NCBI GenBank assembly: GCA_024398955.1
Contig: JAKSIG010000001.1
Coordinates: 89,665-153,664 of the forward strand
Direction of reading: 5' to 3'
Length of the DNA: 64,000 bases
DNA from: Fibrobacter sp.
GTDB taxonomy: Bacteria; Fibrobacterota; Fibrobacteria; Fibrobacterales; Fibrobacteraceae
Part shown: positions 1-9,229 of the stretch, in pieces
Layout of the letters: each line of letters starts with the position of its first letter
How positions within the stretch are numbered: the first letter of the stretch is position 1
The notes under the pieces: model-generated
Database searches by the model: none
The model's input: the letters and a program-made list of their open reading frames with translations, nothing else
What the model was told of the DNA's origin: nothing
Translations under genes and position numbers: made by a program

Positions 1-1
1 G

Positions 2-79
2 CCTGCTGTTCCACGGTCGCAGGCCTCGTCCGACACCTCCGCTGCGGAACCTTCTGATTCGCAAAATGCACAAGTTTGA
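2..79 (+). CDS. 3' end of an upstream gene (partial, unknown)
   Basis: An open frame enters from the left edge and stops at TGA 77-79, three bases before the next start codon. Only 25 codons are visible; they encode a low-complexity tail rich in Ser, Ala, Pro, Asp and Gln. The tight junction with the acyltransferase that follows, which has no Shine-Dalgarno of its own, suggests an operon with translational coupling. Function cannot be judged from this fragment. Confidence 0.5.
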   Translation, partial: PAVPRSQASSDTSAAEPSDSQNAQV

Positions 80-82
80 TTT

Positions 83-1315
83 ATGACTGAACCTGCAATA
101 AATTCTTCTACAAAGCCCGCCGCTCGTAATTACTTTCCGGCTCTTGATGGTCTTCGCCTTCTGGCAAGCATCAACATCGTAATGCTCCATCTGGGCAGCT
201 CCAGCGCCCTCGGCTATATGGCTGATTACAAGTGGCTAATGCCTTTGGTAAATGCTCCGGCCTTTGCCGCAGGTATCTTCTACGTGCTGGCTGGCTTTCT
301 TTTTGCAAGTAAGTTCAGCGATCCCGACCGCCGAATCCCCGTGGTTCCTTTTATGTTCAGCCGCATTGCAAAACTTTACCGCCTGCATTTCTTTATGACG
401 CTGCTTATGTTTGCTGTGCTGGTTTTCAAGTTCAGCGGTTACAACCATCTGCCCGGTTTTGGAGAAGGCCCGTTCTTTGCAGAACTTGCGGATTGTGCAA
501 ACAAGGGACTTTCGCAGATGGTGAATCCTTGGCGCAGTCTGCTTTTGCACTTGACTCTCACTTGGTCCATAGTTCCGGATCTGGGCATGAAACTGAATGA
601 ACCGTCATGGTCTCTAACAAGTTTCTTCCTGTGCTATGCCATTACGCCCTGGTTTAGCCGTTGGCTGTTCAGGCAGAGCAATCGCACGCTTTGGATTCTT
701 TTTGGAGCTCTTTTCATTCCTGGAATTCTTTGGGCTGTTACCTTTGGCGTTACAGATAACTTATGGTTCGATGGCTATGGCGCCAAGTACCGTTTCTTCC
801 ACATTTTTGCTCCGGTTCGTATTTTTGAATATCTTTTTGGCATGGTTCTTTTTCGCCTCTATAAAGAAGGCTTCTTCGATTTTCTCAAGAAAGATTATGT
901 TAGTGGCGTGGCCCAACTTTTGATGCTGGCGGCAGTGTATGGCAGCCTGTTTCTTATGAGTCCCAAGGCCAATCCTGGGTGGAACTACTTTGCCCATCAT
1001 TCGTTGCCTATTATGTTGTATGGAATGTTCCTGGTTTCGCTCCTGAGTGGAAAGGGTTTCCTTGCAAAATTCTTTACCATAGGCATTGTGCGAAAGGTGG
1101 GCAAGGCTTCCTTCTATCCATACTTGATTCATCTTCCCATCATTACAATAGCTTGGGGGATTTGTAACTTGAACCAGCCGGCGAATACCGTTAAACTTTT
1201 AATTTTTATTTACACGATTAGCACTCTCTATAATGAGTTTAAGACATGGCGCCGCCAAAAGAAGAAAGTTTCTGCTACGGTAGGGAACACAAAGAGAACG
1301 AAAAACGAGTTGTAA
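83..1315 (+). CDS. Acyltransferase 3 family integral membrane protein
   Basis: 410-residue polytopic membrane protein of the acyltransferase 3 (OafA/NodX) family. The family motif near the N-terminus is visible (FPALDGLRLLASINIVMLH), followed by a G-x-FYVLAGFLFA segment and about ten hydrophobic helices. Family members transfer acetyl or other acyl groups from cytosolic donors to surface polysaccharide or lipid sugars. The donor and acceptor here are unknown. The C-terminus is a short basic cytosolic tail (RRQKKK). A rho-independent terminator follows at 1336-1363, so the gene ends its operon. The start is the ATG three bases after the previous stop. Family assignment is firm; the substrate is not. 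Confidence 0.85.
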   Translation: MTEPAINSSTKPAARNYFPALDGLRLLASINIVMLHLGSSSALGYMADYKWLMPLVNAPAFAAGIFYVLAGFLFASKFSDPDRRIPVVPFMFSRIAKLYRLHFFMTLLMFAVLVFKFSGYNHLPGFGEGPFFAELADCANKGLSQMVNPWRSLLLHLTLTWSIVPDLGMKLNEPSWSLTSFFLCYAITPWFSRWLFRQSNRTLWILFGALFIPGILWAVTFGVTDNLWFDGYGAKYRFFHIFAPVRIFEYLFGMVLFRLYKEGFFDFLKKDYVSGVAQLLMLAAVYGSLFLMSPKANPGWNYFAHHSLPIMLYGMFLVSLLSGKGFLAKFFTIGIVRKVGKASFYPYLIHLPIITIAWGICNLNQPANTVKLLIFIYTISTLYNEFKTWRRQKKKVSATVGNTKRTKNEL

Positions 1316-1335
1316 ACATAAAGATACGAATTGCG

Positions 1336-1363
1336 AAAAGACCTTGTTAAAAGGTCTTTTTTT
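1336..1363 (+). terminator. Rho-independent terminator after the acyltransferase
   Basis: AAAAGACCTT, loop GTTA, AAGGTCTTTTTTT: a 10-bp stem followed by a T-run, 20 bases after the stop codon. Confidence 0.85.
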
Positions 1364-1390
1364 GCGTTTTTGATTAGGAAAAGCCGTTTT

Positions 1391-1418
1391 TTGAAAAAAA
1401 GTGCAATAGATTTATTAC
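1391..1418 (+). promoter_or_regulatory. Candidate sigma-70 promoter of the GH8 cellulase
   Basis: TTGAAA at 1391-1396, a 16-bp spacer and TATTAC at 1413-1418, within the AT-rich gap between the preceding terminator and the cellulase ORF. It is a modest match; a second AT-rich hexamer (TATATT near 1453) cannot be excluded as the true -10. Confidence 0.35.
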
Positions 1419-1491
1419 AAAGGCCAAGGTGCATGATTTTTCTTTTCAATTTATATTTAGGTCGGTTTAATTCACCAGTTAGAAGGTATGT

Positions 1492-3729
1492 ATGAAGAAC
1501 ATCTTTAAAATTGCTCTGGGTGCAACTTTGTTGACCTCTGTAGCAGTATCCGCTGCCGGCAAGTACCCCTTCCCGCAGAACATGAAGAGCCCTTATGGCT
1601 ACACGGTCCCCTTTGCTAGCACCGATATGATCAAGGATCATTACGAGGCCTGGAAGGGTGCTTGGTATGACGCTAGCAAGGGCTGGATCCTTTCTCCGGA
1701 AGGCACCTGCTCTACCGTTTCCGAAGCTATTGCCTATGGTATGCTGATTACGGTATACATGGATGATGAAACCATGTTCAAGAAGCTGTATGGCACTTGG
1801 ACTGGTAATGCTCCGACTAACGGTGGTATGCACTGGCGCATTGGTTGTAGCGGTGGTACCGGTTCTGCAACGGACTCCGATATTGATGCTGCTCTTGCCC
1901 TTGTTGAAGCTTCTGTCCAGTGGAACAACACCCAGTATCTCGATGATGCAAAGAAGCTTATCAGCTGGATTGAAACCAACGATTTTAACGGTACACAGCT
2001 GAAGCCGGGTAGCAACTGGAACGACGCTTTTAACCCTAGCTATGCTGGCCTTGCCAACTTCAAGCTCTTCGAAAAGGTCTCTGGCGGTAATTGGGGCACT
2101 CATCGCTCTGATGTGGCCAAGGATTTGCTGGCTTGCCAGAATTCTACTACCGGCCTTGTTACTGACTGGTGCTCCTGGGGCTCTCATCAGCCCACCAAAA
2201 CCTCTGCCGCTGTGGCTCAGGGTGAAGATGCTGGCTTCTTCGATGATGCTGCCCGTACCCCGTGGCGCACCGCTTGGGCATATTACTGGTATGGTGATGA
2301 AGACGCCAAGAAGTTCAACGATAAAGTTGCAAAGTGGCTCATTCCTACTACCATGTCTGCAAGTGGTATTAATTCCGGCTACTACTGGAACGGCGAAGCC
2401 GAACTGAGCGAAAAGCGTCGCTTTGTTTCTTCCACATTCTCTGGCGGTCTCGGTCTTGCAACCTCTTCCCAGGCTGACGATCAGAACTCCAAGAACTACA
2501 TGGAAACTGTGTACAAGGCTCTTTCCCAGCTGACAAGCTGTAAGGCTGCCGCCGATTGCGGTATGGAAGGCGTGAAGGGTGAAAAGTACTATCCTTCTAC
2601 CTTGAACCTTCTTTACCTGTTGCTCATGACTGGTAACATGCCTAACCTCTATGACTTGACTGGCTTTACCGCATTCACTCCGGATCCTAGCCTCATGCGT
2701 TCTTCTGATAGTGGTGTTGACGGTGTTCAGCAGACCCGTGGTGATACTACCGTTGGCGTTTCGGGCTTCTGGAACTGGGGTGCATACCATGATAAGTATG
2801 GCATTGGAACCAAGATGTCTCCGGACTCTGGCGCATCGCCCGTTTACCTCCGCGATGGTGCCTACTTTGCAGACGCTGTGATGGAAATTGGCCCGGAACC
2901 GGAATATGGAACTCCTGAAGCTACTGCCGGTAGGTATCCTTCTGCTGGTATTGCCATGTCCTTCAACAAGGCTGAAACCGGCATTGATCTTTCTGCACTC
3001 GGCATCAAGTACCTCCGCATTACCGCCAAGACCGAAGGTCCTGTACGCTTTGCAATCTTGAACGAGGCCACTGTTCAAGCTGGTGGCGAACCGGGTATGT
3101 TCATTCCCAACACCAACGATTACACTGCAACTACTTACGATTTGACTCCCTGTGACTACGGTTTCTATGGACTTGAATCCCGCTGCAATACCGGTAGCGA
3201 AAAACTCATCGATGTCCTTGGCTGGGTCAACAAGAACACTGCTCCCGAGGGTCGTGAAATCCTGAAGTCCGTAAAGGGCCTCAAGTTCGAAGTGAAGGAC
3301 TCCAAGGGTGGTTACGGCGCAATCTCTGTGAAGTCCATTGAATTCCTTGATGGTTCCAAGAATGTGGTTGATCCTGCCAAGATTACCGGCATTGTGATTA
3401 GCACTCCGACGGTTACTCCGGGCACTACTGATCCGGGTACCACCGATCCCACTACTCCGGGAACCACTGATCCTGGCACAACTCCGGGTGTCGATGAACC
3501 GATTGCTATTGCTGCATCTGCCCCCGTTGCCATGGCAAAGGTTTCTGTATCTGGCATGAACATCATGGTTGATGGCGTTGCCGGTGCAAGTGTTGCCGTA
3601 TTCAATATGCAGGGCAAGCTTGTTGCCTCTACCAAGGCATTTGCTGGTGCGACCTCCATTACCGTGCCTAACAAGGGCCTTTACATGGTCCGCGTAGGCA
3701 ACAAGATGAACAAGGTTGTTGTCAAGTAA
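1492..3729 (+). CDS. GH8 endoglucanase with C-terminal secretion (T9SS-type) domain
   Basis: 745-residue secreted glycoside hydrolase family 8 enzyme, expected to cleave internal beta-1,4 bonds of cellulose or related glucans outside the cell. Residues 1-22 form a signal peptide. The catalytic (alpha/alpha)6 domain covers about 25-390: the proton-donor Glu lies in STVSEAIAYGM (Glu78) and the conserved Asp motif is ATDSDIDAALAL (about 128-130). Residues 400-630 look like a beta-rich carbohydrate-binding or accessory domain. A Thr/Pro/Gly/Asp linker follows (about 642-668). The last 70 residues resemble a type IX secretion C-terminal domain (VFNMQGKLV, then GLYMVRVGNK, ending KVVVK). The start has AAGG eight bases upstream. 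A strong terminator follows at 3767-3801. Exact substrate is not readable. Confidence 0.9.
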   Translation: MKNIFKIALGATLLTSVAVSAAGKYPFPQNMKSPYGYTVPFASTDMIKDHYEAWKGAWYDASKGWILSPEGTCSTVSEAIAYGMLITVYMDDETMFKKLYGTWTGNAPTNGGMHWRIGCSGGTGSATDSDIDAALALVEASVQWNNTQYLDDAKKLISWIETNDFNGTQLKPGSNWNDAFNPSYAGLANFKLFEKVSGGNWGTHRSDVAKDLLACQNSTTGLVTDWCSWGSHQPTKTSAAVAQGEDAGFFDDAARTPWRTAWAYYWYGDEDAKKFNDKVAKWLIPTTMSASGINSGYYWNGEAELSEKRRFVSSTFSGGLGLATSSQADDQNSKNYMETVYKALSQLTSCKAAADCGMEGVKGEKYYPSTLNLLYLLLMTGNMPNLYDLTGFTAFTPDPSLMRSSDSGVDGVQQTRGDTTVGVSGFWNWGAYHDKYGIGTKMSPDSGASPVYLRDGAYFADAVMEIGPEPEYGTPEATAGRYPSAGIAMSFNKAETGIDLSALGIKYLRITAKTEGPVRFAILNEATVQAGGEPGMFIPNTNDYTATTYDLTPCDYGFYGLESRCNTGSEKLIDVLGWVNKNTAPEGREILKSVKGLKFEVKDSKGGYGAISVKSIEFLDGSKNVVDPAKITGIVISTPTVTPGTTDPGTTDPTTPGTTDPGTTPGVDEPIAIAASAPVAMAKVSVSGMNIMVDGVAGASVAVFNMQGKLVASTKAFAGATSITVPNKGLYMVRVGNKMNKVVVK

Positions 3730-3766
3730 TTTTCAAGGGTTGCGCCTCGGGCGAACCTTCTGAATG

Positions 3767-3801
3767 AAAAATCTCTCGGCTTGAGGCCGGGAGATTTTTT
3801 T
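3767..3801 (+). terminator. Terminator after the GH8 gene
   Basis: AATCTCTCGGC, loop TTGAG, GCCGGGAGATT, then a T-run: an 11-bp stem with one G-T pair. It lies between convergent genes, and the A-rich left flank would let it work for both strands. Confidence 0.85.
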
Positions 3802-3836
3802 GCGTTTAATGCTTGTTCAGGTTTATTGCTGTTTGT

Positions 3837-4748
3837 TTAGAAAATGATGTCCAGTGCAAGCTTCATAAAGTCTATGGTGTAGCTTCCGTCGTCATTTTGC
3901 TCCAATTCGTTTCCGTTTTGAATAACCTTGCTATTCCCGTCGGTATCGAGCCTTACCTTCACAAGGACGCTTTCTGGCATTTTTGCGTGAGGTGATTTCC
4001 ATCGGATTAAAAGACCGTCCTCGCTTTCTTGGGCGGTGGCATGTTCCAGGGCGAATGCAGCCCTATGATAGGCGCCTACCGTACCGAAAGGCGCTATCCA
4101 CATGTCCAGATCCTTTGCCTGCTGTATGATGGCTTCGAGATCTTCGGGATTGATGGAGTAGTCGTTGTTCTGATCTTCGTCTACGCCATGGTTCATATAG
4201 ATGATCCATTCTCCGGCATCATTTGTATTGCGGGCAATCTGGCGAAATTCTTCTACCGTATTTAGGGAGCGCTGCCAGGCCTTGGAATCCATTGACAGCC
4301 AGTTGGGCTCCTTGTTCCAGCAAATGCGTCCGTACCCTCGGCAATCTCGACTAATATAATGGGCCTGCCCGATAATTTTTTGCACATCCGCATTGTTGTC
4401 GCAGTAAGGAGTCCCGAAAACATTAAAGGGCAAACCGGGCATCTGTTCCTGCAGGAACTTCTTGTAATCCAGAATTTCACGCTTGCGGTCGGCGTCGCCT
4501 AGCTGTGTTAACTTGGGGTGTGTTTCTGTATGGTTCCCCATTTCGTGACCGGCTTGAGCCATTTGCAGGAACTTGTCGTAATTGTGGCGGAAGTAGTAAC
4601 TGTCGCCTGTCAGAAAGCAGGTCACCTTAACATCTAGCCTTTCTGCCAGAGGCATCAGGTTTGTAATATGACTTTCGGAAGCGTCGTCAAAGGTGAAACT
4701 TGCGGCGGCCTTGTGGCCGTTCCATGGAACTGCGGTAATAACGCTCAT
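3837..4748 (-). CDS. Polysaccharide deacetylase family protein, no signal peptide
   Basis: NodB-homology (carbohydrate esterase 4 type) protein of 303 residues. It shows the metal-site motif TFDDAS near residue 20 and H-E-M-G-N-H-T-E-T-H (GHEMGNHTETH), both typical of metal-dependent N- or O-deacetylases. I chose the ATG at 4748 because GGAG sits five bases upstream; an ATG 21 bases earlier (4769) lacks a ribosome site. From 4748 there is no signal peptide, so the protein should be cytosolic, unlike the closely similar exported paralogue directly upstream (4837-6198). The shared order (PWNGH near the N-terminus, FGTVGAYHRAAF near residue 230) shows the two arose by duplication. Substrate unknown. 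Confidence 0.8.
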   Translation of the reverse strand: MSVITAVPWNGHKAAASFTFDDASESHITNLMPLAERLDVKVTCFLTGDSYYFRHNYDKFLQMAQAGHEMGNHTETHPKLTQLGDADRKREILDYKKFLQEQMPGLPFNVFGTPYCDNNADVQKIIGQAHYISRDCRGYGRICWNKEPNWLSMDSKAWQRSLNTVEEFRQIARNTNDAGEWIIYMNHGVDEDQNNDYSINPEDLEAIIQQAKDLDMWIAPFGTVGAYHRAAFALEHATAQESEDGLLIRWKSPHAKMPESVLVKVRLDTDGNSKVIQNGNELEQNDDGSYTIDFMKLALDIIF

Positions 4749-4836
4749 GAGTACTCCAGAGTTTTTCATAGGTAATATACCGCATTTGGACGTGCAGAGT
4801 AAACCCATGGAACAAATCAGGGTTTACAGACGTGTA

Positions 4837-6198
4837 CTAATGTCTGACTTGTTGTGTGACCGGTGGAAAATCGGGATTTTCTCCGCGGATGATATAAATG
4901 CCCCTAGGCATAGATTCGGGAATGCCAAAGCTGTCTGTATAGCCGAGACGATTGCCGTTCAGGTCGAAGACCGTGTATACCGTACGAGGGTCCGCCATTA
5001 GCATTGCCTTTAGCCTTGCTGCAGCCCTAGGGGCTATTCCTGTGTCGTTTTCTTGCCCCTCTTCTGGGCGACTTGAGGAATCTGCCGCTGTTTCTAGACG
5101 GATCGTTACGCTAAGCTCGTTAAACTCGATGTCATAAACGCCTTTGGAATCGGGCCAGATGACCTTGCCCTTTTGCTCCATCACGATTCTAGGCTGGGAC
5201 CCGTCAGTGCGAATCGCGATATCGCCGAATGCCTGGGATAGAAAATCGCTTTGGATCTTTACTTTCATGGGAATGCTCTGGGGCATTTGCGGGTGGGGCA
5301 TTTCCCAGCTGATTTTATATCCATCGCCGTCGGAGATGGCTGTGGCGGAGTCCAGCGTAAAATGGGCCTTGAAGTAGGCGCCAACTGTGCCAAAGCCAGC
5401 GACCCACATTTTGTTGTCTAGGGCGTGTTGCAGAATTTTTCTGATGTCGGCTGTACTGACGCTCATGTTGTCGCCTTCGTCGGCGACACCATGGTGCAGA
5501 ACGATCATCCATTCTCCCTCGGGGCCAGGGGGCGTTTCCCAGGGATTTAGACCGCTAAAGTCAGCGTTGCCGATGCAGGTGTCCATGGCAACCATGAGAT
5601 CTTCTGGGGTCTTTGTTCCGCGATCCCAGCCTAGGGCCGAAAACTTGAACCAGTTTGGTTCCTTGTTCCAGCTATGGCGGTAACCCCAGTCTCCGCAATC
5701 GCGATTGATAAAGTGCCTTTGGCTAATGGCTGCCGAAATTTCATCATCGTTGGCGCAGTAAGGCGTTGCGAATGCGCTTACCTTTATATTGGCGCCGCCC
5801 GCTTTTATCAGGGCTTCGATCGTGTCTGCAGGTGTTATGATTTCGTCGACCAATTCGGCCTGCTTCATTCCGACGTAGTTCCCATGAGACAGACTGTGGT
5901 TCCCGATTTCGTGTCCGGCCAAGGCCAGGCTTGCAAAGCCTTTGTTCCCGCCCTGGTTAATGAGGTAGTAGCTGCTCCCTGTCAAAAAGAAGGTGACGTG
6001 AGCCTCGGGCATTTCATCCAGGATTGGCTTAAGGTTCAAAACCTGATTTTCTAGTGCATCATCGAATGTTAAGCTGACTGCGCCGATATGACCGTTCCAG
6101 GGGATGGTTTCTAGAGGCGCTGCGATTGTGTTGGGCGCAGTCACGCATCCCAAGGTAACGGCGATCTTTGCGCAAGAGTGAAAAAATTTTCTTTCCAT
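4837..6198 (-). CDS. Secreted polysaccharide deacetylase with C-terminal sorting domain
   Basis: 453-residue CE4/NodB-fold enzyme with an N-terminal signal peptide (about residues 1-27) and the metal motifs LTFDDA and GHEIGNHSLSHG. The catalytic region covers about 30-300, followed by a beta-rich stretch and a 60-residue C-terminal module (VYTVFDLNGNRLG, then PRGIYIIRGEN) resembling type IX secretion C-terminal domains. It probably deacetylates acetylated hemicellulose or chitin-like glycans outside the cell. It is the exported member of a tandem pair with the gene at 3837-4748; 88 bp separate them. Enzyme family is secure; activity on xylan, chitin or peptidoglycan is not decided by sequence alone. 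Confidence 0.85.
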   Translation of the reverse strand: MERKFFHSCAKIAVTLGCVTAPNTIAAPLETIPWNGHIGAVSLTFDDALENQVLNLKPILDEMPEAHVTFFLTGSSYYLINQGGNKGFASLALAGHEIGNHSLSHGNYVGMKQAELVDEIITPADTIEALIKAGGANIKVSAFATPYCANDDEISAAISQRHFINRDCGDWGYRHSWNKEPNWFKFSALGWDRGTKTPEDLMVAMDTCIGNADFSGLNPWETPPGPEGEWMIVLHHGVADEGDNMSVSTADIRKILQHALDNKMWVAGFGTVGAYFKAHFTLDSATAISDGDGYKISWEMPHPQMPQSIPMKVKIQSDFLSQAFGDIAIRTDGSQPRIVMEQKGKVIWPDSKGVYDIEFNELSVTIRLETAADSSSRPEEGQENDTGIAPRAAARLKAMLMADPRTVYTVFDLNGNRLGYTDSFGIPESMPRGIYIIRGENPDFPPVTQQVRH

Positions 6199-6286
6199 AA
6201 ACCTAATCCGAGGTGGTATGTAATTATACGAAACTATGCGTTGATGAAATGCCGGATTGTTTTAAAATGATGCTCTTGGGGATGCT

Positions 6287-6318
6287 TTGACAATTGTAGA
6301 GACGGATAATTTTACTAT
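6287..6318 (+). promoter_or_regulatory. Candidate promoter of the tRNA gene
   Basis: A perfect -35 TTGACA at 6287-6292 is followed by TTTACTATAT at 6311-6320, which contains possible -10 hexamers at 18 or 20 bp spacing. It ends about 28 bp before the tRNA. The string ACTATATTACG is also present at the promoter of the 32992 gene, which supports a real -10 region. Confidence 0.5.
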
Positions 6319-6345
6319 ATTACGCTTCACGTTGCAAGGCGTACC

Positions 6346-6419
<74 letters not shown>

Positions 6420-6422
6420 TTG

Positions 6423-6453
6423 AAAAAGACAGGTCGTAAGGCCTGTCTTTTTT
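6423..6453. terminator. Bidirectional terminator between tRNA and glycosyltransferase
   Basis: AAAAAGACAGG, loop TCGTAAGG, CCTGTCTTTTTT. A-run and T-run flank the stem on both sides, so it can end the tRNA transcript and the minus-strand GT5 transcript. Confidence 0.85.
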
Positions 6454-6481
6454 ATACAAACTGCACTGTTTTTCTGCAGGA

Positions 6482-7915
6482 TTAAAGTCCCAGTTCTCCA
6501 AGGATCAGTAAGTACTTGGAGATGGTTCTGCACCATTCGTAATGGAAGCCGCTGTAGGCATTGACAACGCACTTGTCCCAGTCCTGGACTTCGGTCTTAT
6601 AGACGTTCACGGCGTCCTTGACGCAGCGCAGCATCTGGTGAGGTGCGTTGGCATCGTCTACCAGGAAGGCGTTTGCTTCGCCCGCAGTTTCGAGACTGTA
6701 GGTGGTCAGCATGGTGGCAACGCCGATTGTGCGTCCGGTAAGGGGCAGGGTTCCTGCGGCCATTGCCTTTAGAATGATAGAAGATGACGGCTCGCGGAGA
6801 TTTGCCGCGAACAGGGCGTCAGAACCCGCCAAGGTATCGCGGAGACGGAAAGCCGTGTTGGCAATGTCGTCTAGATCCTGCAGGCACATGATTTCGGGAT
6901 ACTGGATCGAAAATTCCTTGTAGTAGTTCCAGTCGGAATTGTTCTTCGAGGAGGCGCCTACAATAATGAATACGTCCAGGTGGGCCACGTCAGAAAGGAT
7001 GGTGGCCAGAGTCTCGGAAGTATTGCCCGCCTCTGCGTCAAGGTGAACGTAGATTACCATCTTGTCGTGGAAATTTACGCCCAACTGCTGCTGCAGGTTA
7101 GCCCTCGCGCGACGCTTGGCTTCTTTAATAGGGAGGCATTCCTGGTCGTTAAAATCCCATACCTGGTAGCTGACCCCGAACTGAACTCCGATAAGTTTGT
7201 CTGCGTTGCGGTTCAGGAATCCGCTGAGCCCGCCAGGCAGGTTTGTGTTCAGCATTGCGTCGCGATATCCCGGAGACGGGAACAGAACCTTTGTTGCATA
7301 CAGGATGCCGGCCTTCAGCAAGCTGACCTTACCCCAGAATTCATAACCATCCATATTGTAGTTTTCGCGTGGGAGACCTATGTTCTCGATTTCGCTAGAT
7401 GGTACGTGGAAGTCGTAGGTAATGTTGTGAATGTTGAAGAAGAACGGTGTTTCGCCGGCATAGCTAGCGTAGAGAGTCTTAGCCAGGGCTCCGGCCAGAG
7501 CTCCGCCCCACTCGTGTCCCATGATGGCCTGGCACTTGAATTCCGTGGCTTCGGCATAGGCCAGGGCTGCGGAAGAAAGGAAGGCGAATCTCAGGTGGTT
7601 GTCGGTGTAGGGGCGCTCGTCAGGGGGGCCGTACACGTAGGGGCGTTCAAAAAATTCTTCGTTGTAGATGTAAGTATGAAGAGGGTCCTTTTCGGAAACC
7701 CAGATTTCGTAGGGCTTGTTCTGGAGCTTTTCGACTCCCGAAAAGACACACTTGTAGGTGTCCACGTCGACCATCAGTTCCTTGAAGAACGGGGAGCAGG
7801 TCAAAACCTTGGCGCCGGCGCATGCAAATGCGTCTGTCATACGGTTTACGGCCGTGGCCAGGGGGCTAGTTTGCCTCCAATTGCCTGCTTCCGGGCTAAC
7901 GACTAGGATATTCAT
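6482..7915 (-). CDS. Glycogen/starch synthase-like glycosyltransferase (GT5, divergent)
   Basis: 477-residue GT-B protein resembling glycogen synthase (GT5). Recognisable parts are the start MNILVVSPEAG, the N-domain segment FNIHNITYDFHV, VSLLKAGILYATKV (like the LKAGI-YAD-V of GlgA) and the C-domain REPSSSIILKAMAAGTLPL, which carries the conserved catalytic Glu. The usual N-terminal K-T-G-G-L ADP-glucose loop is absent: here the position reads NWRQTSPLATAV. It may therefore use a different donor or be a regulatory relative; canonical synthase activity is not assured. Fibrobacter stores glycogen, and GlgE is encoded at 29156-30940, so a role in alpha-glucan metabolism is plausible. It forms a single-gene unit ending at the terminator shared with the tRNA. 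Confidence 0.7.
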   Translation of the reverse strand: MNILVVSPEAGNWRQTSPLATAVNRMTDAFACAGAKVLTCSPFFKELMVDVDTYKCVFSGVEKLQNKPYEIWVSEKDPLHTYIYNEEFFERPYVYGPPDERPYTDNHLRFAFLSSAALAYAEATEFKCQAIMGHEWGGALAGALAKTLYASYAGETPFFFNIHNITYDFHVPSSEIENIGLPRENYNMDGYEFWGKVSLLKAGILYATKVLFPSPGYRDAMLNTNLPGGLSGFLNRNADKLIGVQFGVSYQVWDFNDQECLPIKEAKRRARANLQQQLGVNFHDKMVIYVHLDAEAGNTSETLATILSDVAHLDVFIIVGASSKNNSDWNYYKEFSIQYPEIMCLQDLDDIANTAFRLRDTLAGSDALFAANLREPSSSIILKAMAAGTLPLTGRTIGVATMLTTYSLETAGEANAFLVDDANAPHQMLRCVKDAVNVYKTEVQDWDKCVVNAYSGFHYEWCRTISKYLLILGELGL

Positions 7916-8070
7916 GATCCTACAGGGTCTCCTAATAAAATTTTACTTACACCCAAATGATGGTACAAATTTATTTAATTATTTTTATCAAGATTAGTCC
8001 CAGAAAATTTTTTTACGGGAAAAGATTGTAAAAACACTCATAAAGCCTTGCCGGCTGAAGGAACATCAAA

Positions 8071-9132
8071 ATGAAGAAGATCTTTCTTGCCTCTCTAGCT
8101 GCTGCCGTCGCTTTCACGATGGTTGGCTGCAAGGGAACCAACGAAAAGCGTGGTGACGAACACCTTAAGGAAGGCCGTTATCGCAATGCTATCAACTCCT
8201 ACCTGGAAGCAAAGAAGAAGGGTAGCATGTCTGATGAATTCTACGATAACTTCACCTTGGCCCTCGTTCGTGGTGGCGAAGCCGAAGCCAAGAAGGATTT
8301 GAGCAGCGAACTTATCGACAACTACTTTGACAAGGCTTCCGTGAACATGCCCGAAGTCAAGAGCTCTGAAGTTGTCGAAGAATTCGTGACCAAGCTGGCT
8401 ACCCTCGGTAAGCAGCAGGCTACTCAGGATGGTGTCGACTTCAATACCATCATCAACGCTTTTGCAAAGATCGATACCGCCTTGTCCTATGCCAAGTCCA
8501 AGGGCGTTGCAGAAGGCTCTGTAAAGACTCTGCGTCTCGAAGCCGAAAACGCCGTGGTCGCAAAGGCTCTTCCCGAAATCAAGGATGAATCTGATCCCGT
8601 GGTTTCTGAATTCGGCCTGCTGCGTCTCGAATACGTCGCTCCCGAAAATGCAGAAGTCAAGGCTGCACTTAACAAGAACCGTAAGACCACCCGTGGCTAC
8701 TTCCTGATCTTTGGCGAAAACATCGCCGACGCTGCAGGCAAGCGCTTTGTTGACAAGTGGGGCTACGTCATGGCTCTTCCCACCATCAAGATGTCTGCTG
8801 GTTCTCTCTCTGGCGAACTCCAGTTCTGGGCATCTACTGGTAACAACACCGAACTTGATCCCGAAAAGATCAAGGTTGTTTCTACCGACGGTAAGGAAGC
8901 TGTCGCTAAGGTCTCTGGCGGCTGGTGCGAAGCAGAAGTCCTCGTTGGCAAGAAGGGTGACGAAAAGATCGAAAAGAAGAAGCAGCCCATCAAGAAGGGC
9001 TCCAAGGGTAAGCTGATGAACGAATTCCAGTGCTCTGTGAACGTTTCCTTCTCTTACGCCAAGGATTTCGTACCTGACTATATTGAATATAAGGACGAAT
9101 ACGGTATCGGCCGTAAGTACCTCGGTCAGTAG
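8071..9132 (+). CDS. Predicted lipoprotein of unknown function (TPR-like N-terminal part)
   Basis: 353-residue lipoprotein. The signal peptide ends in a lipobox (FTMVGC, Cys20). The mature N-terminus GDEHLKEGRYRNAINSYLEAKKKG looks like a tetratricopeptide helix pair. The C-terminal half (about 190-350) is beta-rich and very lysine-rich. The Cys is followed by KGT rather than an acidic S-D-D run, so surface export is not suggested; an inner-leaflet outer-membrane location is more likely. Codon use is strongly biased to C-ending codons as in pgk and glgE, which suggests high expression. AAGGA precedes the ATG. I do not recognise a family. Confidence 0.75.
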   Translation: MKKIFLASLAAAVAFTMVGCKGTNEKRGDEHLKEGRYRNAINSYLEAKKKGSMSDEFYDNFTLALVRGGEAEAKKDLSSELIDNYFDKASVNMPEVKSSEVVEEFVTKLATLGKQQATQDGVDFNTIINAFAKIDTALSYAKSKGVAEGSVKTLRLEAENAVVAKALPEIKDESDPVVSEFGLLRLEYVAPENAEVKAALNKNRKTTRGYFLIFGENIADAAGKRFVDKWGYVMALPTIKMSAGSLSGELQFWASTGNNTELDPEKIKVVSTDGKEAVAKVSGGWCEAEVLVGKKGDEKIEKKKQPIKKGSKGKLMNEFQCSVNVSFSYAKDFVPDYIEYKDEYGIGRKYLGQ

Positions 9133-9229
9133 GAGACCGCTCGCTTTTCGTCTAGAGAAGAACTTGCGACTTCGCTCGCTGTTTCTCGGGATGGGAACGC
9201 GTACTTGAAAGAGATTTCAAAATAGAAAT

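Noticed and set aside
1228..3078. 616-codon frame antisense to the GH8 gene
   Set aside because: Overlaps a clear cellulase fully, with no signal or domain.
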